Below, piece after piece: positions 9,760 to 19,114 of a DNA stretch of 64,000 nt. The position numbers were made by a program, and so were the translations under genes. Under the pieces are notes generated by a model, which was not told the DNA's origin, did not search any database, and was given only the letters and a program-made list of their open reading frames with translations. Position 1 is the stretch's first letter, and each line of letters opens with the position of its first letter. The stretch covers positions 186,001 to 250,000 of the forward strand of contig JADZCR010000002.1 of assembly GCA_020851465.1 (NCBI GenBank). Reading direction: 5' to 3'. Source of the DNA: Phycisphaeraceae bacterium. GTDB taxonomy: Bacteria > Planctomycetota > Phycisphaerae > Phycisphaerales > Phycisphaeraceae.

Positions 9760-11169
9760 TTACTTGAGTACGGTTCCCTTGAGCATGATCGCGGCGACGG
9801 TGAAATAAATAATCAGTCCGGTCACGTCCACGAGTGTCGCCACCATCGGCGCCGAGACGACCGCTGGATCGAGTTTCATGACGCGCAGCAGAAACGGCAG
9901 CATGCTGCCCATGAGTGACCCCCAGAGCACGACGCCGATCAATGCTGTACCCACCGCCAGGGCGACGAGGTGGTAATGGTCGCCGTAGTTCGCCCAGCCG
10001 AACCAGTCCCAGATATTGATGCGGAAAAAGCCGATCATGCCGAGGAAGACGCCCAGCAGCGCGCCGCAGGCGATTTCGCGGACGAGCACGCGCCACCAGT
10101 CGCGCAGACGGATTTCGCCGACAGCCATAGCGCGGACGATGAGGGTGGAGGCCTGTGAACCGCTGTTGCCGCCGCTGGAAATAATCAGCGGAACAAACAA
10201 CGCCAGCACTACCGCCGACGCGATTTCATGTTCGTAGTACGACATCGCCGACGCCGTGAGCATCTCACCCAGGAATAGTGCTCCGAGCCAGATGCCGCGC
10301 TTGCGCACCAGCTTGAACACCGGCATGGTGATGTACGGCTCATCAAGGGCTTCAACGGCAGCCATCTTCTGAATGTCTTCGGTGGTCTCGGCCTGTTCGA
10401 CGTCGGCCACGTCGTCAAAGGTCACGATACCCACGAGCACTTCGTCACGGTCCACCACCGGCAGTGCGGGATGATCGTAGCGCCGCATGATTTCGACGGC
10501 CTTCTCCCGGTCATCCTGTGCGTGCAGCGTGACGAACTGCTCGTTCATCAAAGTCCTGATCGACGAGGACGGATCAATCAGCAGAATCTGCCGCAGACGT
10601 ATTTCGTCGATGAGCCGGCCCTGATCGTCCACGACGTATAGACGGCTAAGCGTCTCGGCATCGCGGCCGTTTTTTCGGATGTGATCGAGTACCTGCTGCA
10701 CGGTCCAGTCAGGCCGGATCGCTACGTAATCGGGCGTCATCAGACGTCCGACACTGTCAGGCGGATATCCCAGGATGACCTGCGTCTGACGCCGCTCTTC
10801 GGGCTTCATCAGCGCGAGCAGCTTGGCTGCGACCTGGCCGGGCATTTCATCAAAGAGCATGGCGCGGTCGTCGGGAGCCATTGCGTCAAAGAGGCCGGCG
10901 AGTTGTTCGTTGTTCAGCTCGCTGAGCAGTTGCTCCTGCGCTTCGGGCGGGAGGTAAGTGAAAACAACAGCAGCGCGGTCGCGTGGCAGGAGACGAAACG
11001 CGACAGGACGCTGACCCGGTGCCAGGGCCATCAGCACGTCGGATATTTCGGGGTCCATCAGGTCCAGCAGCAACGAGCGCACTTCAAAGGTCTGGCGCTG
11101 GTCAATCAGCTCGCCGATGTCGGGCGCGAGCAGGCTGCCGACGAGTTGGGTGTTCTCGGATTCGGGCAT
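9760..11169 (-). CDS. mgtE: MgtE-family magnesium transporter
   Basis: This 469-residue inner-membrane Mg2+ channel has the MgtE layout. An N-terminal helical superhelical domain (about 1-130, with DRAAVVFTYLPPEAQEQLL) is followed by two CBS domains (about 135-260, LMTPDYVAIRPDWTVQQVL and MNEQFVTLHAQDD). A five-helix membrane domain (about 285-469) contains GGNSGSQASTLIVRAMA, the conserved P-G-G-N-x-G-x-Q-like selectivity segment. The CBS and N domains normally sense cytosolic Mg2+. It sits between the pyruvate dehydrogenase E2 gene (119 bp upstream) and bioD. No Mg2+-sensing leader RNA is evident in that gap. Confidence 0.95.
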   Translation of the reverse strand: MPESENTQLVGSLLAPDIGELIDQRQTFEVRSLLLDLMDPEISDVLMALAPGQRPVAFRLLPRDRAAVVFTYLPPEAQEQLLSELNNEQLAGLFDAMAPDDRAMLFDEMPGQVAAKLLALMKPEERRQTQVILGYPPDSVGRLMTPDYVAIRPDWTVQQVLDHIRKNGRDAETLSRLYVVDDQGRLIDEIRLRQILLIDPSSSIRTLMNEQFVTLHAQDDREKAVEIMRRYDHPALPVVDRDEVLVGIVTFDDVADVEQAETTEDIQKMAAVEALDEPYITMPVFKLVRKRGIWLGALFLGEMLTASAMSYYEHEIASAVVLALFVPLIISSGGNSGSQASTLIVRAMAVGEIRLRDWWRVLVREIACGALLGVFLGMIGFFRINIWDWFGWANYGDHYHLVALAVGTALIGVVLWGSLMGSMLPFLLRVMKLDPAVVSAPMVATLVDVTGLIIYFTVAAIMLKGTVLK

Positions 11170-11288
11170 GGGAGGGTCAAGTTGTACGTCTGCGCTGTCA
11201 ACCAGACAAGCGAGGCACTTTTACGCCATCGAGTTCGGGGGATCGCACCGCCCGGACTTTCACGCATGAAAAGAGGTCGAGATCGCGG

Positions 11289-12617
11289 CTAGACGAGCAA
11301 GGCCGCAGGATTTTCCATCAGTCCTTTGAGCGTCTGCAGGTATTCCGCCGCCATCGCGCCGTCGATCACGCGGTGGTCGGCACTGAGTGTCAGCGTCATC
11401 TCGGTGCCGATGGCAAGCTGGTCACCCTGCGGGGTGGACTTGACGACCGGACGCTTCACCGCCGCACCGACGGCGAGGATCGCGGCCTGCGGCGGGTTGA
11501 TGATCGCCTCGAAGTGATCCACTCCGAGCATTCCCAGATTTGAAATCGTGAACGTACCGTCGGACATTTCCTCAACGGTCAGCCCCTTGGTGCGTGCCTT
11601 TTCCGCGAGCGTCCGAGTTTCGCTGCTGATGCTGCGCAGTCCCTTGCTCTGCACATCGCGCAGCGTCGGCACCACGAGACCGCCGCCCTTCTCCTGCGGC
11701 AGAGCGACGGCGACGCCGATGTTGATCGAGCCGTGCTGCTGGATGCCCTGCTCGGACCATGAGGCGTTAATCAACGGGTGACGCAGCAACGCCAGCGCAC
11801 AGCCGCGTACCACGAAGTCGTTGACCGAGAGCTTGATCTGCTGGCTTTCGAGCTGCTGGTTGAGCGTGGTCCGCAGAGCCAGCAGAGCATCCATGCCGAC
11901 GGTGACGGTGACGGTAAAATGCGGGATGGTAGCCTTGGATTCCACCAGCCGTCGGGCAATCGTCTTGCGCATGTTCGAGACGGCAATGGTTTTCGATTCG
12001 AGCTTGCCGACGATCAGCGGCGCGGGAACGGTTGACGCTGCCGCCTGCGGTTTGGTGACGGGGACTGGCGAAGCGGTGTTCGCTGCGAGTACGTCGCGCT
12101 TGATGATTCGCCCCTCCGGGCCGCTGCCGGCGATGTGCGTCAGATCGACTCCGCGTTCCTCCGCGATTTTTCGCGCCAGCGGGCTGACACGCAGCCGGCC
12201 GCCATCCGTCGCCGTCACTGCGACACCAGCACCGCCCCCGCTGGATGAACTCCCTGATGCCGTATCAGCGGCAGACGCCGCCGTCTTACCCGCTTTTGTT
12301 TGATCGGCTTTATCCGAAGGTTTACCGGCTGCGCGATCGCCCGCGCCGCCTGCTTTGGCTGCTTCCTCCACGCTCTCGCCCGGCGATGCAAGCACGAGAA
12401 TCAGTTTGCCCACCGGAGTTGCCTGACCTTCGGCGACGGCGAGCCGCGCCACCGTCCCGTCGTCGTAGGACTGAAGCTCCATGGTGGCTTTGTCGGTCTC
12501 GACATCAGCGAGATTGTCGCCGGCCTTGACCTTGTCGCCGACCTTGACTTTCCATTTAACGAGCGTGCCTTCCTCCATGGTGTCGGAGAGGCGCGGCATG
12601 GTGACCTGAATGGGCAT
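11289..12617 (-). CDS. pdhC: Pyruvate dehydrogenase E2, dihydrolipoamide acetyltransferase
   Basis: About 442 residues. One lipoyl domain (about 1-78) carries the lipoylated lysine in ETDKATMEL. An Ala/Gly/Ser-rich linker follows, then a peripheral-subunit-binding domain (about 145-185, VSPLARKIAEERGVDL ... GRIIKRDVLAA) and the acyltransferase core with the active-site motif DHRVIDGA near the C-terminus. It transfers the acetyl group to CoA. ATG 12617 is preceded by a GGAG site and starts the lipoyl domain directly (MPIQVTMPRLSDTMEEG); the longer open frame upstream is not conserved in character. It is third in the E1 alpha, E1 beta, E2 gene order. The E3 subunit is not in the window. Confidence 0.95.
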   Translation of the reverse strand: MPIQVTMPRLSDTMEEGTLVKWKVKVGDKVKAGDNLADVETDKATMELQSYDDGTVARLAVAEGQATPVGKLILVLASPGESVEEAAKAGGAGDRAAGKPSDKADQTKAGKTAASAADTASGSSSSGGGAGVAVTATDGGRLRVSPLARKIAEERGVDLTHIAGSGPEGRIIKRDVLAANTASPVPVTKPQAAASTVPAPLIVGKLESKTIAVSNMRKTIARRLVESKATIPHFTVTVTVGMDALLALRTTLNQQLESQQIKLSVNDFVVRGCALALLRHPLINASWSEQGIQQHGSINIGVAVALPQEKGGGLVVPTLRDVQSKGLRSISSETRTLAEKARTKGLTVEEMSDGTFTISNLGMLGVDHFEAIINPPQAAILAVGAAVKRPVVKSTPQGDQLAIGTEMTLTLSADHRVIDGAMAAEYLQTLKGLMENPAALLV

Positions 12618-12780
12618 TCGCAAGACTCCTGCGGGCGAGGCGAAAATTACACCGCCTATGTTACGCAACCTCCGTCGTCTTCGCCCCCTTGCGGGTACGG
12701 ATTTTCGACGGCTGGACCCTTAACCGAAATTGGTCGGGAAACGCGATCGACCACGGCGAGTAACGGCCGGCGGCCTGATC

Positions 12781-13812
12781 TTACGCGGCATAGGTGACCG
12801 CACGGACAGCTTCGACGATCTTCCCCGCGTGCGGCAGCATCGCCTGTTCAAGATTTTTCGCGTAGGGTGCGGGTACGTCGTCGTTGGTTACGCGGATGAT
12901 CTTGTTATCCAGGTCGTCCATCGCCCGTTCGTACACCTGCATGGCGATCTCGCTGGCCACACTGGCAAACGGCCAGCTCTGGTCCACCACCACGAGGTAG
13001 CTCGTCTTCTTCACGCTGCGGACGATCGAGTCGATATCGAGAGGCCGAACGGTGCGCGGATCAATCACCTCGCAACTGATGCCCTCTTTTTCCAGTTCTT
13101 CCGCTGCCTTGAGCGCGAAATGTACCGGACGCCCCAGCGCAACGATGGTGCAGTCCGTTCCTTCCTTCTTCACGTCCGCCTGACCGAAAGGAATGAGGAA
13201 CTCGGAGTCATTTTCCGGCGGTGCCCATCGGCCGCCGCCCAGATAGGGTGAAAAATCATGATCGCCTTTGGCACCCCAGCCGAGCATGCGTTCCGATTCC
13301 AGAAAGAACACCGGATCATCGTCACGGATCGCCGTCTTGAGCAGTCCTTTGGCGTCACGAGGCGTCGAAGGGATCGCCATCTTCAGGCCGGGCACCGAGG
13401 AAAACATGGATTCGACCGCCCATGAGTGGGTCGAGCCAAGCTGACCACCGGCACCGTTGTTACCACGGAAGACGATCGGAACCTTGAACTGCCCGCCGGA
13501 CATGTAAAGCATCTTCGGGGCGTTGTTGATGATCTGATCGGCAGCGACGAGGCAGAACGACCAAGACATGAACTCGATGACTGGTCGCAGGCCGTACATC
13601 GCGGCCCCGATACCCAGGCCTGCAAATCCCGTCTCGCTGATGGGCGAATCGACGATGCGTCGCGGCCCGAACTTTTCCAGCAGCCCCTGACTGACTTTGT
13701 AGGCACCGTTGTATTCCGCGACCTCCTCACCCATGAGAAAGACACGATCATCGCGCTCCATCTCTTCACTGAGGGCTTCACGAAGCGCGTCACGGTATTG
13801 GAGTTCTCGCAT
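12781..13812 (-). CDS. pdhB: Pyruvate dehydrogenase E1 component, beta subunit
   Basis: About 343 residues with the full transketolase-like pyrimidine-binding and C-terminal domains of 2-oxoacid dehydrogenase E1 beta. Readable features are the N-terminal RELQYRDALREALSEEM, the GEEVAEYNGAYKVSQGLL segment with its catalytic glutamate, PISETGFAGLGIGAAM, and the C-terminal PFASVASEIAMQ and APYAKNLEQ. With the E1 alpha subunit it decarboxylates pyruvate on thiamine diphosphate. ATG 13812 gives the family-standard N-terminus; ATG 13827, five codons upstream, is the alternative. It lies 55 bp after the E1 alpha gene and about 160 bp before the E2 gene. Confidence 0.94.
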   Translation of the reverse strand: MRELQYRDALREALSEEMERDDRVFLMGEEVAEYNGAYKVSQGLLEKFGPRRIVDSPISETGFAGLGIGAAMYGLRPVIEFMSWSFCLVAADQIINNAPKMLYMSGGQFKVPIVFRGNNGAGGQLGSTHSWAVESMFSSVPGLKMAIPSTPRDAKGLLKTAIRDDDPVFFLESERMLGWGAKGDHDFSPYLGGGRWAPPENDSEFLIPFGQADVKKEGTDCTIVALGRPVHFALKAAEELEKEGISCEVIDPRTVRPLDIDSIVRSVKKTSYLVVVDQSWPFASVASEIAMQVYERAMDDLDNKIIRVTNDDVPAPYAKNLEQAMLPHAGKIVEAVRAVTYAA

Positions 13813-13867
13813 ATCAGTGCAACTCATCAACCCCAGGAAAACCTCGTTTCGACACACTTGTCGAATG

Positions 13868-14983
13868 TCACCCGTTCTCCCTCTGCCTCAGCATCTCCGG
13901 CAGGTCTCCCGTCATATACGGCGGGAATGGATTCGCATACACGTCCGTGTACAGCTCGCCCTCCGGAGTCTCAGGACTTTCGTTGGCGAACTTCACCGCA
14001 TCGAGTGAGATCTGTTTGACTTCGACATCGATCTTGTCCGCCTCTTCCTGTGTGATCTGATGGGTTTCGATCATCAGGTTGGCGAGCTTGTTGATCGGGT
14101 CCTGCTGCTCGTGGGCGGCCACTTCGTCTTTGGTCCGGTACTTCTGCGGGTCGCTCATCGAGTGACCCTTGTACCGGTAGGTCTTGCAGTTGACGAAAGC
14201 CGGCCCGCCTCCCGAATTATTTTCAAATCCCAGCGCCCGCGAGGTGCTGCCGCGGATGTCATCCGCCAGCCGCTTGAAGGTGTCGTAGGTATCGAGCACG
14301 TCCATGCCGTCGCACTCGGCGTAGGTTATGCCGTAGGCATGTGCCTTGACGGAAAGATCGTCGGCCATGCTGGTGCCGCGAGCGATGTGCGTGCCCATGG
14401 AGTACATGTTGTTTTCGCAGACGAAGATGATGGGCAGGCGCCAGATCGCAGCCAGATTCATTGATTCATGGAGCGCGCCCTGATTGAGTGCCCCATCGCC
14501 GAAGTAGCAGACGACGACGCCGTCTTTTTTTTCGTATTGCAGCGCGAACGCCAGCCCGACGCCCAGCGGTGCCTGACCGCCGACGATCGCATGTCCGCCG
14601 TACATATGGTGCGGCTTGTCGAACATGTGCATCGACCCGCCTTTGCCTTTGACGCATCCGGTGATCCTGCCGTACATCTCAGCCATGCAGTAGCGCGGGG
14701 CCATGCCGCGAGCCAATGCGTGACCATGATCGCGGTAGGCGGTGATGATCGGGTCATCCGGGCGCAGCGCGGCGATCGAGCCGACAGCCGTCGCCTCCTG
14801 GCCGATGTAGATGTGACAGAAGCCGCCGATTTTCGTCTGGGTATAGCTCTGACTGGTGCGCTCTTCAAACCGGCGAATGAGCATCATCATCCGCAGCATC
14901 TCGCGCCGCCGCCCGGCATCCAATGCATCTGACGGGCGGGCTGTGCTTTTTTTGCCCACAATTTCACCGGTTAGTATGGTCAT
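13868..14983 (-). CDS. pdhA: Pyruvate dehydrogenase E1 component, alpha subunit
   Basis: About 371 residues of the TPP-dependent dehydrogenase E1 alpha family. The thiamine diphosphate/Mg2+ motif is clear (YFGDGALNQGALHESMNLAA). The N-terminal LMMLIRRFEERTSQSY type helix, GGFCHIYIGQEA and GHSMSDPQKYR loop are also present; the loop serine is the usual regulatory phosphosite position in eukaryotic homologues. The start is ATG 14983 behind a GAGAAG site, not the longer upstream frame. It heads an E1 alpha, E1 beta, E2 series on the minus strand, followed by mgtE and bioD. The 5' region up to speA (about 480 bp) must contain the operon promoter. Confidence 0.95.
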   Translation of the reverse strand: MTILTGEIVGKKSTARPSDALDAGRRREMLRMMMLIRRFEERTSQSYTQTKIGGFCHIYIGQEATAVGSIAALRPDDPIITAYRDHGHALARGMAPRYCMAEMYGRITGCVKGKGGSMHMFDKPHHMYGGHAIVGGQAPLGVGLAFALQYEKKDGVVVCYFGDGALNQGALHESMNLAAIWRLPIIFVCENNMYSMGTHIARGTSMADDLSVKAHAYGITYAECDGMDVLDTYDTFKRLADDIRGSTSRALGFENNSGGGPAFVNCKTYRYKGHSMSDPQKYRTKDEVAAHEQQDPINKLANLMIETHQITQEEADKIDVEVKQISLDAVKFANESPETPEGELYTDVYANPFPPYMTGDLPEMLRQRENG

Positions 14984-15467
14984 AGGCTTCTCACGAGTTC
15001 TTGGAGAAGTCGGGATAGCACAGCAACTTACGACCCTTCCCGCAGTTTTTACCTTGGCGTGTCGAGTCTCACCGCTGCGCATCGACCTAACTGACTGGGA
15101 AGTTTAGGGGAGGTAGTTATCGGCAGCAAGTGAACGCCGCAGTTTCACACATCATTCCTTCCCCCGCCGTCTGACCTATTCCCGCCCGCGCCGTCGTTAT
15201 TCATCCGACAAACCACTGTTCAAGCTCAACTGCGACGACGTTATCGCTCTCCATCGCAATGCTCGCCGCACCGACAGGCTGCCCTCTGATGGTGCGTAAC
15301 TGATGGAGCGTGACGCCCGGACCACCGGGAACCGACGCGAAGGCTGGCTTTGATACGAGGTGAAAGGTGCAGGAATTTTCTTCAATCACATATCGCATGA
15401 CAAGCTATCACCGATAAGATATTCGCAATGCCCGCGCGCTCTGCGCTGGGCCGGGAGTTTCCTTTAC
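14984..15467. other. Intergenic divergent region between pdhA and speA
   Basis: This stretch of about 480 bp separates two divergently read starts and must hold both promoters and leaders. I could not pick a convincing -35/-10 pair in either direction. It contains one possible small minus-strand reading frame (15201-15398, listed separately) and no clear hairpin followed by a T-run. Confidence 0.5.
15201..15398 (-). CDS. Possible small protein, 65 residues, unknown
   Basis: The only frame of note in the pdhA-speA gap. It starts at ATG 15398 and its composition looks protein-like (for example VPGGPGVTLHQLRTIRG and MESDNVVAVELEQWFVG), with codon use like that of the neighbours. The ribosome-binding site is weak (GGTGATAGC). 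No signal peptide, membrane segment or known motif is visible. It may equally be chance reading of a leader or promoter region; it would end about 220 bp before pdhA on the same strand. Confidence 0.25.
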   Translation of the reverse strand: MRYVIEENSCTFHLVSKPAFASVPGGPGVTLHQLRTIRGQPVGAASIAMESDNVVAVELEQWFVG

Positions 15468-17513
15468 ATGACACAGACGACTGTGCCTCCGCAGGCTGCC
15501 TCCACGTCCGCTGCCCCACCCGCCGCAAACGGTCATGGCTCAACCCCCGGAAACGCCGCCGGCCCGCTCTTTTCCAACGGTCAGGGGCAGCCTGCCAACG
15601 GCAAGCCCAAATCCGCATGGACCATCCGCGACTCGACACGACTCTACGGCATCGACCGTTGGGGCCAGGGTTACTTCTCCATCAATGATGAAGGCAACAT
15701 CGTCGTCACTCCGACCAAGGAATCCGACAAGGCCATTGATCTCAAAAAACTCGTCGAGGAGCTGAAGCAGCGAGACATCGGGCTGCCCATGCTCATCCGC
15801 TTCACTGACATCCTGCGCGATCGCGTCAACATGGTTCACGATGCGTTCGACAAGGCAATACGAGATCACGAATACAAAGGCGGCTACCGCTGCGTGTATC
15901 CGATCAAGGTCAATCAGCAGCGGCACGTCGTTGAGGAGATTTTTGAGTTCGGCAAGCCCTATCGCTTCGGACTCGAAGCAGGGTCAAAGCCGGAGCTATT
16001 GGCGGTGCTGGGGGTCGTGACCGACGATGACACGCCGATCATCTGCAACGGTTTCAAAGATGATGAGTTCATCGAAGCGGTGATCCTGGCGGCGAAGATC
16101 GGCAAGAACATCATCCCCGTCGTCGAAAAATTCAGCGAGCTGGAGCTGATCGCCAAGTACGCCAAGCTGCACAACGTCAAGCCGTCGATCGGGGTGCGCG
16201 TGAAACTCGCCGCCCGCGGCGCAGGACGCTGGGAGCAGTCAGGCGGCGTGCGGTCGAAGTTCGGCCTGTTCGTCAGCGAGGTCATCGAAGCGATGGCGTT
16301 TCTTCGCAAGAACGACATGGGCGACTGCCTGAGCCTCCTGCATTTCCACCTGGGCAGCCAGATCAACAACATTCACAACGTGAAGTCAGCGATCATCGAG
16401 CTTGTCCGGGTTTACACCGAGCTTCAGAAGGCCGGTGCCGGATTGCATTACATCGACATCGGCGGCGGGCTGGGTGTGGACTACGACGGCTCGAAGACCA
16501 ACTTCGAATCGAGCATCAACTACACCCTCCAGGAATACGCCAACGACATCATCTTCCACGTCAAGGAAATCTGCGATCAGGTCGGCGTGGAGCATCCGAC
16601 GATCATCAGCGAATCCGGCCGGGCGATGGTCGCCTATCACAGTGTGCTCGTGTTCAACATCCTCGGCTGGTCGGGCTTTGATCGCTTCACGCTTCCAGAC
16701 ACATTGACGAACACGGAGCGGAAAAAACTACCCAAGCCGGTGCTGAACCTCTTCGAGGCTTACCACGATCTGAACGAGTCCAACTTCAACGAGTATTACC
16801 ACGATGCGCAGCTCGCGCGGGACGAGACCCTGCACCTGTTCAATCTCGGTTACTGCTCGCTGGAACATCGCGGACTGGCGGAAAAACTTTTCTTCGGCAT
16901 CTGCTCAAAGGTGCTGCGGCTCATCCGTCAGATGGAGTTTGTCCCGGAGGAGTTCAGCGGCCTTGAGAGCGTGCTGAGCGACACCTACTTCTGCAACTAC
17001 TCGATTTTCCAGTCCATGCCCGACTCCTGGGCGATCGACCAGCTTTTCCCGATCATGCCGATCCACAGACTTGGAGAGGAGCCGACCTGCCGAGGCATCC
17101 TTGCTGACATCACCTGCGACTCGGACGGCAAGGTGGATCGCTTCATCGACCGCCGTGATGTCAAACCCGTGCTCGAGCTTCATCCTTACACGGGAGATGA
17201 TTACTACGTGGCGGCCTTCCTCGTTGGCGCGTATCAGGAAATTCTGGGAGACCTCCACAACCTGCTGGGCGACACCAACGCGGTTCACGTCCGCCTCGGC
17301 GAGGACGGGGCACCGATGATTGACGAGGTCGTCGAAGGCGATACCGTGCGCGAAGTACTGCAATACGTTCAGTTTTCAGCCGACGAATTGATGCGCTCGA
17401 TGCGTAAGGGTGTGGAAAAAGCCCTGCGTGACAAGAAGCTCACGATCGACGAGTCGCGTGTGCTGCTGAAGTTTTATGAGAGCGGGCTCAAAGGCTACAC
17501 CTATCTGGAATGA
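15468..17513 (+). CDS. speA: Biosynthetic arginine decarboxylase
   Basis: This 681-residue PLP-dependent decarboxylase of the SpeA type makes agmatine from arginine, the first step of a putrescine/spermidine route. The PLP-lysine motif is VYPIKVNQQR, with the further fold-III landmarks HFHLGSQINN, DIGGGLGVDYDGS, ISESGRAMVAYHSVLV and the C-terminal active-site cysteine motif ITCDSDGKVDRF. Length matches the family (about 630-660) plus about 45 extra N-terminal residues rich in Ala, Pro and Gly. ATG 15468 is the first good start, with GGGAG about 10 bases before it; an alternative start inside the low-complexity segment cannot be excluded. A methyltransferase gene follows after 13 bp. Confidence 0.95.
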   Translation: MTQTTVPPQAASTSAAPPAANGHGSTPGNAAGPLFSNGQGQPANGKPKSAWTIRDSTRLYGIDRWGQGYFSINDEGNIVVTPTKESDKAIDLKKLVEELKQRDIGLPMLIRFTDILRDRVNMVHDAFDKAIRDHEYKGGYRCVYPIKVNQQRHVVEEIFEFGKPYRFGLEAGSKPELLAVLGVVTDDDTPIICNGFKDDEFIEAVILAAKIGKNIIPVVEKFSELELIAKYAKLHNVKPSIGVRVKLAARGAGRWEQSGGVRSKFGLFVSEVIEAMAFLRKNDMGDCLSLLHFHLGSQINNIHNVKSAIIELVRVYTELQKAGAGLHYIDIGGGLGVDYDGSKTNFESSINYTLQEYANDIIFHVKEICDQVGVEHPTIISESGRAMVAYHSVLVFNILGWSGFDRFTLPDTLTNTERKKLPKPVLNLFEAYHDLNESNFNEYYHDAQLARDETLHLFNLGYCSLEHRGLAEKLFFGICSKVLRLIRQMEFVPEEFSGLESVLSDTYFCNYSIFQSMPDSWAIDQLFPIMPIHRLGEEPTCRGILADITCDSDGKVDRFIDRRDVKPVLELHPYTGDDYYVAAFLVGAYQEILGDLHNLLGDTNAVHVRLGEDGAPMIDEVVEGDTVREVLQYVQFSADELMRSMRKGVEKALRDKKLTIDESRVLLKFYESGLKGYTYLE

Positions 17514-17526
17514 AAGCGTCGTCTTC

Positions 17527-18252
17527 ATGAATGAACCCGCGGACCGTCGTTATGAATCCGGAGCCTATTGGACCGATCACCCGGAGTGGCTCGCTGAAGC
17601 ATCCACCCCGAAGGTGCAGGACATGCTGCCGAGCTTTCGTGCCACACTTGAGGCGCGGGGCGGCGACTCATTTGTCATTGCGGATGTCGGCACGGGAACG
17701 GGAGCATCCATCCAGACCATCGCCCGCGAGTTGACCAGGCTTTACCCCAAAACGCAGGTCCGGGTGGTTGGCTACGAGATCGCGCCTAACGCCATCGCGG
17801 TCGGTCGTGAACGGTTCCCGGAAATGGAGTTTCGCCAGAAACACTTCGACGGCACCGACGGAACCTTCGACGCGGTGAGTTTTCTCGATGTGCTCGAACA
17901 CGTCGAGGATCCCTACGGCTTGATGCGGTCAGCGGCGAAGGCTGCCCCCTTCATGGTCGTGCGTCAACCCCTCCTGGAAGGATTCAGCTCCTTCCGTCAC
18001 AACGCATACATCAACCACATCAACGGTGAAGGGCACATCACCTTTTTCAACTGCCGCTCATTCGTCGCGATGGCAAACTTTTCCGGTTGGCTGCCCCTGC
18101 ACACCGAACTGCTGGCCCCCTGGCAACAAGCCGGCAACAGCAGAAACCGTGGGTTATTCAAGTCGCTGCTTCACAAGATAAATCCCGAACTCGCCTCCAT
18201 CATCATCAGCGGTTACTACCTCAACGGGGCTTTCCGCCGTAAAGCAACCTGA
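17527..18252 (+). CDS. SAM-dependent methyltransferase, substrate unknown
   Basis: A 241-residue class I methyltransferase. SAM motif I is VIADVGTGTGASIQ (about residues 50-63), the acidic motif II region is VVGYEIAPNA, and a post-I/motif II segment reads FDAVSFLDVLEHVEDPY, typical of Methyltransf_11/23 proteins. The start is ATG 17527, 13 bp after the speA stop, so the two are probably co-transcribed; this does not by itself imply a polyamine substrate. The C-terminal part (about 150-241) has no recognised domain. Confidence 0.82.
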   Translation: MNEPADRRYESGAYWTDHPEWLAEASTPKVQDMLPSFRATLEARGGDSFVIADVGTGTGASIQTIARELTRLYPKTQVRVVGYEIAPNAIAVGRERFPEMEFRQKHFDGTDGTFDAVSFLDVLEHVEDPYGLMRSAAKAAPFMVVRQPLLEGFSSFRHNAYINHINGEGHITFFNCRSFVAMANFSGWLPLHTELLAPWQQAGNSRNRGLFKSLLHKINPELASIIISGYYLNGAFRRKAT

Positions 18253-18430
18253 GCGACCCTCCGAAGCGTGCAACTCCCTCACGCACGGCGGACTTTTCGC
18301 TGCGAGCTGCGTCCCCTGCCTCGGCGCGGTACACACTTCAGTGGCTTTTTTGTTGCGATGCGAACATGCAGCAGTTGTCAGCACCCTCCCAGCCAGCCTA
18401 CCCTGACAGGATGAACTAAGGAGTAAAGTG

Positions 18431-19045
18431 ATGACCACACTCGCACCAAGAGACTGGAATCAACGCTACGAGACCGGCCAGCTTCCCTGGGATAGCGGCG
18501 AGCCGGACGGCAACCTGCTGGAAACGCTCGAACAGCTCACCCTCAAAGATACGAGGGCACTGGAGATCGGCTGCGGCACAGGTACCAACGCCATCGCCCT
18601 TGCACGTCACGGCTTTTCCCATGTCACCGCGACCGACCTCTCACCCAAGGCGGTCGAGATAGCCGTCGCCAAGGCGAAAGCTGCGGGTGCGGCGTCAATC
18701 GACTTCAAGGTTCACGACATCGTCGCTTCGCTGCCGGAAAAACCTGCAAGCGTCGGCTTTGTCTTCGATCGGGGGGTGTTCCACTCCGTCAGCGACGAGC
18801 AGCGGGTGACCTTTGCCCGTCACGTCGCTCAGGTGCTGACCACGCATGGCTGGTGGCTGACACTCTGCGGCAACACGGACGATAAGACCGAAGGCGGCCC
18901 GCCACGACTGACTGCGGCGCATATTGCCTCGGTGGTCGAGCCGCTGTTTGAAGTCCACGCGATCACCCGCAGCCAGTTCCGCAAGGTCAAAGAAAAGACC
19001 AGCGATCACTTCATGTGCTGGCGGGTGCTGTTGCGCAAGCGATAG
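18431..19045 (+). CDS. SAM-dependent methyltransferase, TehB/thiopurine-methyltransferase-like
   Basis: A 204-residue protein starting at ATG 18431, preceded by a well-placed AAGGAG seven bases before. The opening RDWNQRYETGQLPWDSGEPD is typical of the TehB / thiopurine S-methyltransferase-like group (W..RY..G..PWD.G.P). SAM motif I is ALEIGCGTGTNAIALA and motif II is VTATDLSPKAVEIA. FVFDRGVFHSV matches motif IV of that group. Such proteins methylate thiols, tellurite or other small nucleophiles; the actual substrate here is unknown. It is followed by the TauE-like permease gene after about 70 bp. Confidence 0.85.
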   Translation: MTTLAPRDWNQRYETGQLPWDSGEPDGNLLETLEQLTLKDTRALEIGCGTGTNAIALARHGFSHVTATDLSPKAVEIAVAKAKAAGAASIDFKVHDIVASLPEKPASVGFVFDRGVFHSVSDEQRVTFARHVAQVLTTHGWWLTLCGNTDDKTEGGPPRLTAAHIASVVEPLFEVHAITRSQFRKVKEKTSDHFMCWRVLLRKR

Positions 19046-19114
19046 GCCAGGGAGGACGGTACGTTTGATGCACCCGTTCGTGTGCTGGCCTTTACCTTCC
19101 TATACTCTCGCTTC

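Noticed and set aside
11170-11288. Possible Mg2+ riboswitch before mgtE
   Set aside because: The gap is only about 120 bp and shows neither the conserved M-box segments nor a terminator hairpin.
18154-18438. 94-residue minus-strand frame between the two methyltransferase genes
   Set aside because: It overlaps the end of the first gene and the ribosome-binding site of the second, without a ribosome-binding site or motif of its own.
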